This document shows positions 1-9,493 of a DNA stretch of 35,927 nucleotides, piece after piece; position 1 is the stretch's first letter, and every line of letters starts with the position of its first letter. The notes under the pieces were generated by a model. That model had not been told where the DNA came from. It saw nothing but the letters and a program-made list of their open reading frames with translations, and ran no database searches. The stretch comes from Hyphomicrobiales bacterium (GTDB lineage: Bacteria > Pseudomonadota > Alphaproteobacteria > Rhizobiales > Methyloligellaceae): NCBI GenBank assembly GCA_021775555.1, contig JAJFHP010000064.1, positions 1-35,927 of the forward strand, written 5' to 3'. The translations under genes were made by a program, and so were the position numbers.

Positions 1-774
1 TTTTGCCGCATCGTCTCCGCTTATGGCCAACGCCGGGATGTCGTCCAGCGCGGTCTCCACGGGGGCAAGAACGGCATCAAGCCCCTCCAGACCGGCGGCA
101 CTATGGCTTAACTCCTCCAGTTTATCCAGTGAAATAGTGGCATCTTCCTTAAAGGGCCCGACCCGGGTGCGGCGCAATGCGCTGACATAGCCGAAACAAC
201 CCAGAACGCGGCCCAGATCACGGGCGAGCGAACGCACATATGTGCCTTTGCCACACTCAGCTTCCAGCACGCAATGGTCCTTGTCGGGGATGTCAACAAT
301 CTCCAGCCGGTTGACCAGGACGGGGCGGGCGCTCAGCTCGAAGTCATCGCCCTCGCGGGCCAGATCATAAGCGCGCGATCCTGAAACCTTGATGGCCGAG
401 TAACGCGGCGGCACCTGCTCGATCTCACCTGTAAAGCCGGGTAGTTGTTGTTCAATCTCGGCACGATCAGGACGCGCATCACTGGTTTCGATCACTTTGC
501 CTTCTGCATCATCTGTCTCTGTTTCCACGCCCCACTTCACCGTGAACCGGTAGCTTTTTATCCCATCGACGACAAACGGAACGGTCTTTGTGGCCTCCCC
601 CAGGGCAAGAGGGAGAATGCCGCTCGCCAGAGGGTCCAGCGTGCCGGCATGGCCCGCCTTGGCGGCCTGGAACATGCGTTTTACGCGTGAAACGGCATCG
701 GTCGAGGACACGCCTACCGGCTTGTCCAGGATCAGCCAACCATGTACGGGCCTGCCTTTACGTCGTCTTGCCAT
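1..774 (-). CDS. truB: tRNA pseudouridine(55) synthase TruB (partial, C-terminus cut by window edge)
   Basis: TruB isomerises U55 to pseudouridine in the T-loop of tRNAs. The frame opens at ATG 774 and stays open for 258 codons to base 1, so only the extreme C-terminus is missing. The N-terminus (residues 1-30, [19 protein letters not shown] then [10 protein letters not shown]) is the typical TruB opening. The catalytic loop [15 protein letters not shown] lies at residues 41-55, and D47 is the expected nucleophilic aspartate. The later [12 protein letters not shown] motif is also present. The gene lies 35 bp downstream of rbfA and is the last visible gene of the rimP-nusA-infB cluster. In many proteobacteria rpsO follows, which would be just outside the window. 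The identification is secure; only the stop is unseen. Confidence 0.96.
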   Translation of the reverse strand, partial: MARRRKGRPVHGWLILDKPVGVSSTDAVSRVKRMFQAAKAGHAGTLDPLASGILPLALGEATKTVPFVVDGIKSYRFTVKWGVETETDDAEGKVIETSDARPDRAEIEQQLPGFTGEIEQVPPRYSAIKVSGSRAYDLAREGDDFELSARPVLVNRLEIVDIPDKDHCVLEAECGKGTYVRSLARDLGRVLGCFGYVSALRRTRVGPFKEDATISLDKLEELSHSAAGLEGLDAVLAPVETALDDIPALAISGDDAAK

Positions 775-809
775 GCGTCTTGTAATAACCCCGGCACTTG
801 TTTCGGCGC

Positions 810-1196
810 CTATTCAATGTCCCTGGCCACTTCCGGGGAACGCAACAATGCATCCATGTGCCCTAACTTATCGAAAGTTACATCCAGCTCGAAAACAAGC
901 TCTGGTGTATGCCTGAGGTCAACCAACCGGGTCACCTCGCCGCGGATAAAACGCTTGTGACGCTTCAGGGCGGCGACAACATTCTCCTGATTGTCCCCGC
1001 CGAGGGGAAGCACATAGATGGTGGCATTTTTAAGATCGGGCGAGACACGAACTTCCGAGACCGTCAGGGTAATGCCCATGAGATCGGGATCGGCAATATC
1101 ATGACGCAGAAAAACTTCCGATAGCGCTTTTCGCAGGCTTTCATTCACGCGCAACTGGCGCTGGGTGGGGCCCCGCCTGGATTTGCCTTTTGACAT
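810..1196 (-). CDS. rbfA: 30S ribosome-binding factor RbfA
   Basis: RbfA is a small KH-like protein that binds the immature 30S subunit and helps 16S rRNA 5'-end processing and cold adaptation. The product is 128 residues from ATG 1196, the usual length. The helix [15 protein letters not shown]-like segment near the N-terminus (here [19 protein letters not shown]) is family-typical. So are the central [22 protein letters not shown] strand region and the C-terminal [17 protein letters not shown]. An in-frame TTG at 1205 would add three residues, but ATG 1196 has an AGG about ten bases upstream and is preferred. It sits between infB (51-60 bp upstream) and truB (35 bp downstream), the standard order. 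Confidence 0.95.
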   Translation of the reverse strand: MSKGKSRRGPTQRQLRVNESLRKALSEVFLRHDIADPDLMGITLTVSEVRVSPDLKNATIYVLPLGGDNQENVVAALKRHKRFIRGEVTRLVDLRHTPELVFELDVTFDKLGHMDALLRSPEVARDIE

Positions 1197-1256
1197 GGAA
1201 TTCAAACCTGAATGAGCAGAAGTGTGCGATACGGCAATCGTCTGGAGGCGCAGACC

Positions 1257-3743
1257 CTAAAGCTTGCGTTCGATTTCCTCGACGGTGAAGCACTCAATAA
1301 TGTCACCTTCCTTGAGGTCATGATAATTCTCAAAACCCATGCCGCATTCCTGGCCGCCTGCAACCTCGTTCACTTCGTCCTTGAAACGCTTCAGCGTCGA
1401 GAGTTTGCCTTCGTGGATCACCACATCGTCCCGGATCAGGCGCACATTGGCGCCACGCTCCACCTTGCCCTCGGTAATACGGCAACCGGCAATCTTGCCC
1501 ACCTTAGAAATATTGAACACCTCTAGAACTTCTGCATTGCCCAGGAAATGCTCACGAAGCGTCGGATCGAGCAGGCCTGACATGACGGCCTTCACATCAT
1601 CCACCAGATCGTAGATCACCGCATAATAGCGAATTTCAGTGCCTTCGGCTTCGGCGGCTGAACGGGCCTGCGCATTGGCGCGCACATTAAAACCCAGTAC
1701 CGCGGCCTTGGAGGCGGCAGCCAGCGCAATATCGGATTCGGTAATACCGCCGACGCCGGAATGAACAATCTGGGCCTGGACTTCTTCGTTGCCGACACCC
1801 CTGAGCGCGGCATTGATAGCCTCAACTGAACCCTGGACGTCACCCTTGATAAGCAACGGCACTTCCTTGAGGGTGCCCTCCTGCAGATCACTCATCATCT
1901 GCTCGAGTGATCCTTGCGGCCCCATACCGGCAGCGCGCACATCGCGGTGTTTGCGCTCACGATAGGATGTGATTTCACGCGCGCGGGCCTCGCTCTCCAC
2001 AACAGCAAACTGATCGCCTGCATCTGGAGCACTATCGAAACCCAGAACTTCCACAGGCACTGAGGGGCCAGCGCTCTTCACCTGCTTGCCATGATCGTCC
2101 AAAAGCGCGCGAACCTTGCCCCAGGCAGACCCGGCGACGATGATGTCACCAATATTTAGCGTTCCGCGTTGAACCAGAATAGTACCTACCGGTCCGCGTC
2201 CCTTCTCCAGCCTGGCTTCGATGACCACGCCTTCTGCTGCACGTTCCGGATTGGCTTTAAGCTCCATCAGCTCGGCTTGAAGCGATATGGCTTCGACGAG
2301 CTTATCAAGACCCGTTTTTTCCATTGCCGAGACTTCAATCTCAAGCACGTCGCCGCTCATGCTCTCAACCATGATCTCATGCTGGAGCAAATCGGTCCGT
2401 ACACGCGTCGGATCAGCAGAGGGCAAATCCATCTTGTTGATGGCGACAATCATCGGTACTCCAGCCGCCTTGGCGTGATTAATGGCCTCGATCGTCTGCG
2501 GCATGACGCCGTCATCAGCAGCAACAACCAGGATAACGAGGTCCGTCACACTGGCGCCGCGCGCGCGCATCGCGGTGAATGCCGCATGGCCGGGCGTATC
2601 GATAAACGTTACCCGCTGCCCGCTTTCGGTTTTCACCTGGTAAGCGCCGATATGCTGGGTAATGCCACCGGCTTCACCGGACACGACATTCTCCTGGCGT
2701 ATGGCATCGAGAAGTGAAGTCTTGCCATGGTCCACATGGCCCATGACGGTCACTACAGGTGCACGAGACATCATTGCTGCGGGATCGTCTTCTTCACCAA
2801 TGAAACCTTCTTCAACATCAGCCGCCGACACACGCTTGACGGTATGGCCAAACTCCTCGGCTATCAGCTGCGCTGAATCCGCATCGATCACATCACTGGC
2901 CTGATGCATCTGCCCCTGGCTGATAAGGGATTTAATGATGTCCACTGAACGTTCACTCATCCGGTTGGCAAGCTCCTGAATGGTGATCGCTTCTGGAATC
3001 GTGACCGCACGAACAATCTTGGCCTGGGCATCGCCGGACCCGGTGGATTTCTTCTTCTGGCGCTCCTGACGGCGGCGCAGAGATGCTAATGAACGCTGAC
3101 GCTGATTGTCGTCGAGAGCATTTGTAATCGTGAGCTTGCCGCGCACACGCTGCTGCCCGCCCTTGCGTTTGGCGGTGCGCGTTTCTTCCTGCCCTCTTTT
3201 GGGGCGTGCGTCAGGTCGCTGACTCTGCTTTGCCGCTTCGCCAGCATCAGGTCTGCGCCGTTGACCTGTTTCCTCAGCCTTGCGCATTGCTTCGGCCTTG
3301 GCTTCAGCATCGACATCGGTTTCGGGCTTGGTCTCAGCGGGCTTGGCTGCGGGGGCAGTTGGTGCAGCTGCGGCTTCAGCTTTCTGCTTGGCCTCTTCCA
3401 CCTTGCGTTCAGCTTCTTCGCGTTCTTTGCGTTCCTGTTCCTCGGCATCGCGCGTCTTGGCTTCGCTCAGGGCGCGCTTGCGAGCATCCCTTTCCTCGGT
3501 CGAAAGATTGCGCAGATCCTCGCTGACTGGCTCCTCCGCTTCCGGGGCTGGGGCGGCTTCGGCCTCGGCGGCGTCTCCAGACGTGATGGTGCGCTTCTTC
3601 TTTTTCTCGACAAGGACCGATTTTGACCGTCCATGAGAGAAATTTTGACGCACATGCCCCGCATCCACAGTCCGCTTCAGATTAAGCGTCATGGTGCGTG
3701 ATCCGCGTATCGTCTTGTCGCCGGTCTCTTTTGTCTCGCTCAT
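1257..3743 (-). CDS. infB: Translation initiation factor IF-2
   Basis: IF-2 is the GTPase that brings initiator fMet-tRNA to the 30S subunit and promotes subunit joining. The 828-residue product starts at ATG 3743 ([10 protein letters not shown]), 22 bp after the ylxR stop. An upstream in-frame ATG at 3788 lies inside ylxR and is less likely. Residues 1-50 match the alphaproteobacterial IF-2 N-terminus ([17 protein letters not shown]). A long Ala/Glu/Lys/Arg-rich, probably disordered and helical linker follows to about residue 240. The IF2_N helical domain is at about 250-310. The G domain shows GHVDHGKT at 335-342, DTPGH at 382-386 and NKMD at 436-439. Beta-barrel domain II and the C-terminal domains binding fMet-tRNA complete the protein. 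All GTPase motifs are intact. Confidence 0.98.
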   Translation of the reverse strand: MSETKETGDKTIRGSRTMTLNLKRTVDAGHVRQNFSHGRSKSVLVEKKKKRTITSGDAAEAEAAPAPEAEEPVSEDLRNLSTEERDARKRALSEAKTRDAEEQERKEREEAERKVEEAKQKAEAAAAPTAPAAKPAETKPETDVDAEAKAEAMRKAEETGQRRRPDAGEAAKQSQRPDARPKRGQEETRTAKRKGGQQRVRGKLTITNALDDNQRQRSLASLRRRQERQKKKSTGSGDAQAKIVRAVTIPEAITIQELANRMSERSVDIIKSLISQGQMHQASDVIDADSAQLIAEEFGHTVKRVSAADVEEGFIGEEDDPAAMMSRAPVVTVMGHVDHGKTSLLDAIRQENVVSGEAGGITQHIGAYQVKTESGQRVTFIDTPGHAAFTAMRARGASVTDLVILVVAADDGVMPQTIEAINHAKAAGVPMIVAINKMDLPSADPTRVRTDLLQHEIMVESMSGDVLEIEVSAMEKTGLDKLVEAISLQAELMELKANPERAAEGVVIEARLEKGRGPVGTILVQRGTLNIGDIIVAGSAWGKVRALLDDHGKQVKSAGPSVPVEVLGFDSAPDAGDQFAVVESEARAREITSYRERKHRDVRAAGMGPQGSLEQMMSDLQEGTLKEVPLLIKGDVQGSVEAINAALRGVGNEEVQAQIVHSGVGGITESDIALAAASKAAVLGFNVRANAQARSAAEAEGTEIRYYAVIYDLVDDVKAVMSGLLDPTLREHFLGNAEVLEVFNISKVGKIAGCRITEGKVERGANVRLIRDDVVIHEGKLSTLKRFKDEVNEVAGGQECGMGFENYHDLKEGDIIECFTVEEIERKL

Positions 3744-3765
3744 ACGTTTTCCGTTTTTCGGCGGC

Positions 3766-4401
3766 TCAAGCAGCCGCATTGACTGCAATACCGGCCCGAA
3801 ATTTCTCCAGACGCGCCACTGCCGATAAGAATTTATCGCTCGGCACGCCCTGCTTCAGTGCAGCATGTATCACATTTGGCCGTCCCAATGCCAAACTCAA
3901 TTGCTCAGCGTTAAGACCGCACACACTCAAGCCGGATGCATCCGGCCCGTTTTCCATTGCCTTGAACAGGCGGTCCAGCTTTCGGCATCCATCTGGAGAC
4001 GCGTCGCTGGCATGTAAAATATACGCCGCTTTACCGCTTTTCAGGGTCTTCGACACCTTGTCAAAGCCGCACACCACCAATCCCGCCTTGTTGGCCAGGG
4101 AGAGGCGCTGCATGCAATCGCGCTCCAGCAGGGTATCAACTTGGACTGGCAAATTCTCCGCGACTTTTACGCTGCGGCGAAACCCTCTGTCAAAGGCCTG
4201 TGAAGTGATCGCTTTTTCAACGATTTCCCGGGTGCAGGTTATCCAGACGCCGCGTCCGGGCAGCTTGGCTTTTAGATCAGGGACAGCAGCACCGTCGGGG
4301 TCGAGCGCAAAGCGCAGCAGCTTGGCCGACGCAAGGCGTGAGCGCGTGACAGCGCACTGCCGCTCGCTCTCGTGTTTCCCACCCTGCATATTTCTCACCA
4401 T
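3766..4401 (-). CDS. ylxR: YlxR/DUF448-family RNA-binding protein with L7Ae-like C-terminal domain
   Basis: The product is 211 residues. Residues about 13-85 form a YlxR (DUF448) domain, with the ERQCAVTR opening, [10 protein letters not shown] and the conserved LPGRGVWIT loop. Residues about 95-190 look like an L7Ae/eL30-type RNA-binding domain ([24 protein letters not shown], then [16 protein letters not shown]). This two-domain arrangement is common in alphaproteobacteria. In Bacillus the single-domain YlxR (RnpM) modulates RNase P; the role here is not established and is inferred to be RNA-binding. It lies between nusA (39 bp upstream) and infB (22 bp downstream), its standard position. 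The start could also be the second ATG at 4389. Confidence 0.92.
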   Translation of the reverse strand: MVRNMQGGKHESERQCAVTRSRLASAKLLRFALDPDGAAVPDLKAKLPGRGVWITCTREIVEKAITSQAFDRGFRRSVKVAENLPVQVDTLLERDCMQRLSLANKAGLVVCGFDKVSKTLKSGKAAYILHASDASPDGCRKLDRLFKAMENGPDASGLSVCGLNAEQLSLALGRPNVIHAALKQGVPSDKFLSAVARLEKFRAGIAVNAAA

Positions 4402-4440
4402 TCCGGTCAGTTCCTGGTCTGTGTTGTGGCTGCGGCACGC

Positions 4441-6111
4441 TCACGCGTCCGCGCTCTTGACAGCTTCTTCTCCCGCCGGCGTGGCGTCTGTAGCTTCAGG
4501 TGGTTCGGCCTCATCTCCTTCGGCCTCATCTCCATCGGTGTCACCCTTCAAATCCTCTTCGGTGATCCAGCCCGCCTTGACGCGCGCCACCATGATCATG
4601 GCTTCGGCATCAGGCCGGGAAACATTGAAATCATCGAAGTATCCAGGCTGGCGAACCGATTCGCCATCGACCTTTTCGTGCCAGCCCACAAGGTCGTCCG
4701 ATGCACAGCCGGCAAAGTCTTCCATCGTCTTGATTTCTTTCTCGCCCAGCGCCACCAGCATCTCAAGAGTCATGCCGTCAAGCTCCTGCAACTGATCTTC
4801 CACGCCCAGCTTCTTGCGCTTGTCATTGAGTTCCTGCTCGCGGCGTTCAAGATATTCGCGGGCGCGGGTCTGGATTTCCTGCGCTGTTTCCTCATCAAAA
4901 CCTTCAATATTAGCAATTTCGGAAATCTCGACGAAAGCGGCCTCCTCTACGGAGGTGAAGCCTTCAGAGGCCAGAAGCTGGGCGATCACCTCATCCACGT
5001 CGAGCGTTTCCATGAACATTTTGGAGCGCTCGGCGAACTCGGCCTGGCGCCGCTCGGACTCTTCCGCTTCGGTCAGAATATCGATGTCCCAGCCAGTCAG
5101 TTGCGAAGCAAGGCGTACATTTTGCCCGCGTCTGCCGATGGCCAGAGACAGTTGAGTATCAGGCACCACGACCTCGATGCGCTCGGCTTCTTCATCGAGA
5201 ACCACCTTCACAACCTCTGCAGGCGCAAGGCCGTTGACGATGAATGTGGCGGCATCAGGCGACCACTGGATGATATCGATTTTCTCACCCTGAAGCTCGT
5301 TCACAACAGCCTGCACGCGGCTGCCACGCATACCAACACACGCACCCACCGGATCAATGGCGCTATCATTGGAAAGAACGGCAATCTTGGCGCGACTACC
5401 CGGATCGCGTGCCACCGACTTGATCTCGACAATACTGTCGTAAATCTCCGGCACCTCCTGGGAGAACAGCTTGGCCATGAATTCCGAGCGCGTGCGGGAG
5501 AGGAAAATCTGCGGACCGCGCTGCTCACGGCGAACATCGTAGATGAAGGCGCGGATGCGGTCGCCATAGCGGAAGTTCTCGCGCGGCAGAGCTTCGTCGC
5601 GGCGCACGATGGCCTCACCGCGTCCTAGGTCGACGATAATATTGCCGTATTCAACGCGCTTGACGATGCCATTCACAACCTCGCCGATGCGATCTTTATA
5701 TTCTTCGAACTGACGTTCACGCTCAGCCTCGCGGACCTTCTGGACGATCACCTGCTTGGCGTTTTGCGCGGCGACTCGGCCAAAATCGAGCGGCGGCAGA
5801 TCTTCAGCAATATAATCGCCCAGATCGGCTGCCTTGTTGCGCTTCTTCGCCTCTTTGAGCGAAATCTGAGTTGCTTCCATGGTTACGGTGTCGACAATTT
5901 CCAGCAGCCGGGTGAGTTGAATCTCTCCCGTTTCGTTGTCAATCTCGGCGCGAATTTCGTTCTCGGAGCCATACCGGGACTTCGCTGCCTTCTGGATTGC
6001 GTCTTCCATGGCCGCAATAACAATCGTGCGATCGATCGATTTCTCACGCGCAACCGATTCTGCGATTTGCAGCAATTCCAGCCTGTTTGCGCTGACACCT
6101 GCCTGAGTCAT
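4441..6111 (-). CDS. nusA: Transcription termination/antitermination factor NusA
   Basis: NusA binds RNA polymerase and nascent RNA, and controls pausing, intrinsic termination and rRNA antitermination. The 556-residue protein has the N-terminal polymerase-binding domain at 1-135 (VSANRLELLQIAESVAREK). An S1 domain follows at about 142-206, with KH1 at about 240-300 (DPVGACVGMRGSRVQAVV) and KH2 at about 302-350 (LSLAIGRRGQNVRLAS). Two C-terminal acidic-repeat helical domains lie at about 365-430 and 437-520. A strongly acidic tail after 520 (GDTDGDEAEGDEAE) is typical of alphaproteobacteria. ATG 6111 is preceded by a strong GGAGG seven bases upstream, so the start is well supported. rimP lies 65 bp upstream and ylxR 39 bp downstream. 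Confidence 0.98.
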   Translation of the reverse strand: MTQAGVSANRLELLQIAESVAREKSIDRTIVIAAMEDAIQKAAKSRYGSENEIRAEIDNETGEIQLTRLLEIVDTVTMEATQISLKEAKKRNKAADLGDYIAEDLPPLDFGRVAAQNAKQVIVQKVREAERERQFEEYKDRIGEVVNGIVKRVEYGNIIVDLGRGEAIVRRDEALPRENFRYGDRIRAFIYDVRREQRGPQIFLSRTRSEFMAKLFSQEVPEIYDSIVEIKSVARDPGSRAKIAVLSNDSAIDPVGACVGMRGSRVQAVVNELQGEKIDIIQWSPDAATFIVNGLAPAEVVKVVLDEEAERIEVVVPDTQLSLAIGRRGQNVRLASQLTGWDIDILTEAEESERRQAEFAERSKMFMETLDVDEVIAQLLASEGFTSVEEAAFVEISEIANIEGFDEETAQEIQTRAREYLERREQELNDKRKKLGVEDQLQELDGMTLEMLVALGEKEIKTMEDFAGCASDDLVGWHEKVDGESVRQPGYFDDFNVSRPDAEAMIMVARVKAGWITEEDLKGDTDGDEAEGDEAEPPEATDATPAGEEAVKSADA

Positions 6112-6176
6112 CTAAAGCCTCCAGATACTCTTCGTCATCTGCACCATCCCCATCGGGTCTTTGGCGCGTTGATTTC

Positions 6177-6710
6177 CTATTTACCCGGCTTCTTCGCGAG
6201 TGCCGTCTTCATGGCCGCGTCATTCACCGACAATCTTGCATCTTCAATCAGATCAACGCCCAGTCCAATCGTCTGGGGCTCGTCATACCCGTCCAATTCG
6301 ACTTTCAGGCGCACTTCACCGTTTTCAAACCCTTCGATCTCGCCCTTGAACCTGCGGCGCCCGTCAACCAGTTCATTCAACTCAACCTTGGCTTGATGCC
6401 CGGCCCAGTTCTCAAAATCTCTCGGGCGCACCAGCGGCCGGTTAATTCCCGGCGAGGACACCTCAAGATTGTACCCGCCCGGCATCGGATCATGCGCGTC
6501 GAACACGGGCGACAATCTTTTACTGACGCTCGTGCAATCGGCAATGGTGACCTGGCCATCGGGGCGCTCGATCATGATCTGGACTGTTGTGCTTCCCTCA
6601 CCGGAGAGGCGCACCCGCACCAGATCAAATCCAAGCTCCTGCAAAACCGGGTTGGCCAGTTCGGCAATGCCTGCAGCCTGGCCGCTTTCGCGAATAAAAC
6701 GCTCATCCAT
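6177..6710 (-). CDS. rimP: Ribosome maturation factor RimP
   Basis: RimP binds the 30S subunit and is needed for maturation of the head and central domain (S12 and S19 incorporation). The product is 177 residues, a normal length. The N-terminal alpha/beta domain (AELANPVLQELGFDLVRVRL, then VQIMIERPDG) is followed by the conserved CTSVSKRLSPVFD and the GGYNLEVSSPGINRPL motif near residue 85. A C-terminal SH3-like domain comes last. It is the first gene of the rimP-nusA-ylxR-infB-rbfA-truB cluster. ATG 6710 lacks a recognisable Shine-Dalgarno sequence, unlike nusA. A promoter and a terminator-like hairpin precede it (see 6779-6867), so expression of the whole cluster may be set in its leader. 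Confidence 0.96.
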   Translation of the reverse strand: MDERFIRESGQAAGIAELANPVLQELGFDLVRVRLSGEGSTTVQIMIERPDGQVTIADCTSVSKRLSPVFDAHDPMPGGYNLEVSSPGINRPLVRPRDFENWAGHQAKVELNELVDGRRRFKGEIEGFENGEVRLKVELDGYDEPQTIGLGVDLIEDARLSVNDAAMKTALAKKPGK

Positions 6711-6778
6711 ATTTTGCGTCGATTACACCCATGCGCTGTCGGTTTTACTAAAAGTGAGCCGCCAGCCATGTGCCACAT

Positions 6779-6811
6779 AAACAAAAAGAGCGGACCGGCG
6801 GGCCCACTCCT
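6779..6811 (-). terminator. Terminator-like hairpin in the rimP-nusA leader (candidate attenuator)
   Basis: Reading the minus strand, 6811-6801 (AGGAGTGGGCC) pairs with 6796-6786 (GGTCCGCTCTT) around a CGCC loop. That gives an 11-bp stem with a few G-U pairs, directly followed by T-rich bases (TTTGTTT). This has the form of an intrinsic terminator. It lies downstream of the promoter at 6840-6867 and 68 bases before the rimP start, so it would act in the leader and not simply as the end of trmB. It could serve as both. NusA autogenously controls this operon in E. coli, and a rimP leader element is known there. Confidence 0.6.
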
Positions 6812-6839
6812 GATCAAATCAAAATCCTGAGTTGCCCCT

Positions 6840-6867
6840 AATATACGCGGTTTTTCGTAAGGTTCAA
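6840..6867 (-). promoter_or_regulatory. Sigma-70-type promoter of the rimP-nusA-infB cluster
   Basis: On the minus strand the -35 box TTGAAC (6867-6862, preceded by C) and the -10 box TATATT (6845-6840) are separated by 16 bases. Both are close to the alphaproteobacterial housekeeping consensus. Transcription would start near 6833, leaving a leader of about 120 bases before rimP. This is the best promoter match I found in the window. Confidence 0.65.
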
Positions 6868-6906
6868 GCGGTCTCGTGACCTATTTAGCAAGGCTGTGTG
6901 TGAAGG

Positions 6907-7620
6907 TTAAACGCGCCTGAAGACCAGGAAATGGCCTTTACGCCCTTCTCTCAGCGCCTTTTGCTCATAGCGTGTGGGCGGCCAGCCAGCAGGGCGCTCT
7001 CGCCAGTCAGAAGGGCACTCCGCCGGCCACTCGAACGCATCACCGGCAAAGACTGCTTCAAGGCTGGCGCGTACATAGTCGCCAATGTCGCTGGCGATCC
7101 GCAACTCCGCCCCCGGCTGCATAACCCGCGCCAGGGCTTCAAGCGTTCGCACAGAAATGAGACGGCGCTTATGATGGCGCGTCTTGGGCCATGGGTCAGG
7201 AAACAGAACGAACACACGCGCAACGCTGCTTTTACCTAGCCAATCCAGAACTTCTCGCGCATCGCCGTCCCATATGCGGACATTGCCGAGTTTGCGTGTT
7301 TCGATCTCGGAGAGCAGCTTGGCCACACCATTCAGGAAGGGTTCACACCCGATAATGCCGACCTGTGGATTGGCCTCCGCCTGCCAGGCCAGGTGCTCGC
7401 CACCGCCAAATCCAATCTCCAGCCAGACCTCTGAAGCGGCCGGGAAAATCTCTGTGAGGGGCTCTGGAGCAGGGGAGCTTAGATCAAGCCGAAGCCCGGG
7501 CAACAGATCATCCACAAGGCGCTGTTTGCGCGGGCTGAGCGCATGGCCCTTGCGCCGGCCATAGGTTCGTATGGTTACATTTTCGCCGGGCAAGATCCTG
7601 TCAGCCCTGTCATCGGTCAA
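6907..7620 (-). CDS. trmB: tRNA (guanine(46)-N7)-methyltransferase TrmB
   Basis: TrmB transfers a methyl group from S-adenosylmethionine to N7 of G46 in tRNA. The 237-residue product shows the SAM-binding motif EIGFGGGEH at 68-76, the acidic IGCEP strand end near 93, and the family signature FPDPWPKTRHHKRR at about 140-153. The C-terminal RYEQKALREGR motif is also present. The only sensible in-frame start is TTG 7620; the nearby ATG at 7613 is out of frame and no clear ribosome-binding site is visible. Of all the genes here, this start is among the least certain. It lies 28 bp downstream of metK, whose product makes its methyl donor, and was probably co-transcribed with it. Confidence 0.95.
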   Translation of the reverse strand: MTDDRADRILPGENVTIRTYGRRKGHALSPRKQRLVDDLLPGLRLDLSSPAPEPLTEIFPAASEVWLEIGFGGGEHLAWQAEANPQVGIIGCEPFLNGVAKLLSEIETRKLGNVRIWDGDAREVLDWLGKSSVARVFVLFPDPWPKTRHHKRRLISVRTLEALARVMQPGAELRIASDIGDYVRASLEAVFAGDAFEWPAECPSDWRERPAGWPPTRYEQKALREGRKGHFLVFRRV

Positions 7621-7648
7621 ATGAACCCGCGCGATAGCTGTGCTTCGT

Positions 7649-8824
7649 CTATGTCGCTGCCGCCTTGAGGGGCTCTACCAGGTCAAGTTTCTCCCAGGAA
7701 AAGCCGCCATCATTGTCCGGTTGCCGTCCGAAATGCCCATAGGCCGCGGTACGTTCGTAAATCGGCCGGCTCAACTGGAGATGCTCACGGATGCCACGCG
7801 GGCTCAAATCCATTACCTCTGATAATATTCCTTCCAGCTTCTGGTCGTCGAATTTGCCGGTGCCGTATGTATCAATATAAATCGACAACGGTTTCGCCAC
7901 GCCGATGGCATAGGCAACCTGAAGCGAACATCTGTCCGCCAATCCTGCGGCCACGATATTCTTGGCCGCGTAGCGCGTCGCATATGCGGCTGAACGGTCC
8001 ACCTTGCTCGGGTCCTTGCCAGAGAACGCACCACCGCCATGGGGTGCAGCGCCGCCATATGTGTCGACGATTATTTTCCGGCCTGTAAGACCCGCATCCC
8101 CATCCGGCCCGCCAATCACAAAGCGTCCCGTCGGATTGACGTAAAATTCTTCTTCCGGACACATCCAGCCCTCGGGCAAGACCTGTTCTACAAATCCACG
8201 CACGGTCTCACGAACCTTCTCGGGTTCAGCGTCTTCGCTATGCTGCGTCGAGACCACAACCGAGGTTGCCCCTACAGGCTTGCCATCTTCATATTTAAGA
8301 GTGATCTGGCTTTTTGAGTCCGGACCCAACTCTGGCGTGGTTCCGGCGTGACGGGCCTTGGCCATCTCGTGCAGAATACGGTGAGAATAAAGTATGGGTG
8401 CGGGCATGAGCGGTTCGGTTTCATTGCAGGCATAGCCAAACATGATGCCCTGGTCTCCCGCACCCTCGTCCTTTTCCTTCTCCTCGGCGGCATCCACCCC
8501 CTGGGCGATATCGACCGACTGGCCATGCACGTGGATCTGAACTTCCGCCTTCTCCCAATGGAAGCCATCCTGCTCGTAGCCAATTTCGCGGACGCAGCGG
8601 CGCGCGGCATCTTCCATTGCTTGCTCATCAACCTCAGCGGGACCACGTGTTTCACCGGCAAGCACGATAAGATTTGTCGTGGTCAGTGTTTCGCATGCAA
8701 CTCGCGAAAGCGGATCAGCCTTGAGATAGAGATCAACTATGGAATCGGAAATGCGGTCGCATATTTTGTCCGGATGTCCCTCGGACACTGATTCACTGGT
8801 GAACAAAAAACTTTTTCGGGTCAC
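7649..8824 (-). CDS. metK: S-adenosylmethionine synthetase
   Basis: MetK makes S-adenosylmethionine from methionine and ATP. From GTG 8824 the product is 391 residues and begins [20 protein letters not shown], with the catalytic histidine of GHPDK at residue 17. The signature [12 protein letters not shown] is at 121-132. The phosphate-binding [19 protein letters not shown] lies in the C-terminal half. A longer frame back to TTG 8896 adds 24 residues with no family similarity. A G-rich run just before GTG 8824 could serve as ribosome-binding site. The gene follows the phrR-like regulator by 81 bp and precedes trmB by 28 bp. I looked for a SAM riboswitch in the gap and saw none. Confidence 0.97.
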   Translation of the reverse strand: MTRKSFLFTSESVSEGHPDKICDRISDSIVDLYLKADPLSRVACETLTTTNLIVLAGETRGPAEVDEQAMEDAARRCVREIGYEQDGFHWEKAEVQIHVHGQSVDIAQGVDAAEEKEKDEGAGDQGIMFGYACNETEPLMPAPILYSHRILHEMAKARHAGTTPELGPDSKSQITLKYEDGKPVGATSVVVSTQHSEDAEPEKVRETVRGFVEQVLPEGWMCPEEEFYVNPTGRFVIGGPDGDAGLTGRKIIVDTYGGAAPHGGGAFSGKDPSKVDRSAAYATRYAAKNIVAAGLADRCSLQVAYAIGVAKPLSIYIDTYGTGKFDDQKLEGILSEVMDLSPRGIREHLQLSRPIYERTAAYGHFGRQPDNDGGFSWEKLDLVEPLKAAAT

Positions 8825-8905
8825 AGGCCCCCCAACACTCAAATTGTTTTCTGGAAGTTTGGCTTTCTGGCAACCTTTGGAGGCCGCGTCAAGCAAGAGT
8901 GAGAG

Positions 8906-9373
8906 CTAGTCCTTGGTGCTTATGCGCCCAAGCGAGCGAACCAGATCGATGACCGATCTGCGCACATTGGAATCTCCAACCTTGATAAAGGCCCGGTTAA
9001 GTTCCAGTCCGTCACGCGTGTTCAGAAATTCATAGAGGAACACATCGGTGTCCGGCTCTGCCATCCCCGGATTGCCGGCTGGGCCCACAGACTGCATTCC
9101 TTCAAAGAAGAACTGAACTGGGACGTCAAGCACTTGCGAAAGTTTAAACAGGCGGCTGGCGCCGATCCTGTTTACACCCTTCTCATATTTCTGGATTTGC
9201 TGGAAAGTTAAACCCATGCTGTCGCCAAGCTTTTCCTGGCTCAAACCAACAAGCATACGGCGCAATCTTACACGACTGCCGACATGTATATCGACCGGAT
9301 TTGGACTTTTCTTATTGCTACTTGGCGATTTATTGATATCGGGAATGACTTCGCCCTTTTCCATCGACAACAT
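8906..9373 (-). CDS. phrR: XRE-family helix-turn-helix regulator (PhrR-like)
   Basis: The product is 155 residues. A Cro/C1-type HTH spans about 30-90 (VGSRVRLRRMLVGLSQEKL, then FQQIQKYEKGVNRIGASRL), followed by the VPVQFFFEGM edge typical of this alphaproteobacterial family. The C-terminal half (about 105-155) is a conserved helical tail without a known ligand site. Its place between lnt and metK matches phrR of Sinorhizobium, reported there as induced by low pH next to actA (lnt). The gene symbol rests on synteny and family; target genes are unknown. The start may be ATG 9373 or the fourth codon, ATG 9364. A promoter lies in the AT-rich gap upstream. Confidence 0.85.
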   Translation of the reverse strand: MLSMEKGEVIPDINKSPSSNKKSPNPVDIHVGSRVRLRRMLVGLSQEKLGDSMGLTFQQIQKYEKGVNRIGASRLFKLSQVLDVPVQFFFEGMQSVGPAGNPGMAEPDTDVFLYEFLNTRDGLELNRAFIKVGDSNVRRSVIDLVRSLGRISTKD

Positions 9374-9413
9374 CCAATCGGATTTCTGAGTTTGAAGATG
9401 AATTCCTTAAATG

Positions 9414-9442
9414 GTTCTATGTACAGGTAGCTACTTCGTCAA
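9414..9442 (-). promoter_or_regulatory. Candidate promoter of phrR-like gene and metK
   Basis: On the minus strand TTGACG (9442-9437) and TAGAAC (9419-9414) are separated by 17 bases. The -35 box is nearly perfect and the -10 box moderate. The predicted start near 9407 gives a leader of about 34 bases before ATG 9373. Confidence 0.45.
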
Positions 9443-9467
9443 GCATCATAATTTCGAGCACGCAGGG

Positions 9468-9493
9468 CTATAACACTAACTTATACCTATAAC
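9468..9493. repeat. Direct repeat CTATAAC x2, 19-bp spacing, upstream of phrR promoter
   Basis: CTATAAC occurs at 9468-9474 and again at 9487-9493, about two helical turns apart, inside an AT-rich gap 26 bases upstream of the predicted -35 box. Its position and phasing fit an operator for a dimeric regulator, possibly the PhrR-like protein itself. That is inference; in AT-rich DNA a seven-base repeat can arise by chance. Confidence 0.3.

Noticed and set aside
3698-4795. Long plus-strand open frame (365 codons) across infB start, ylxR and nusA end
   Set aside because: It lies antisense to three clearly conserved genes. Its Ser/Ala/Arg-rich translation matches no family and reflects codon bias of the real genes.
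4372-5628. Plus-strand open frame of 418 codons antisense to nusA
   Set aside because: nusA is complete and conserved across this stretch. The antisense translation is rich in His, Leu and Phe with no recognisable domain.
8825-8896. N-terminal extension of MetK from TTG 8896
   Set aside because: The 24 added residues are not part of the family, while GTG 8824 gives the standard N-terminus.
8825-8905. Possible SAM riboswitch before metK
   Set aside because: The 81-bp gap has two CCAGAAA copies but I see none of the conserved SAM-II or SAM/SAH core sequence. A covariance-model search would decide.
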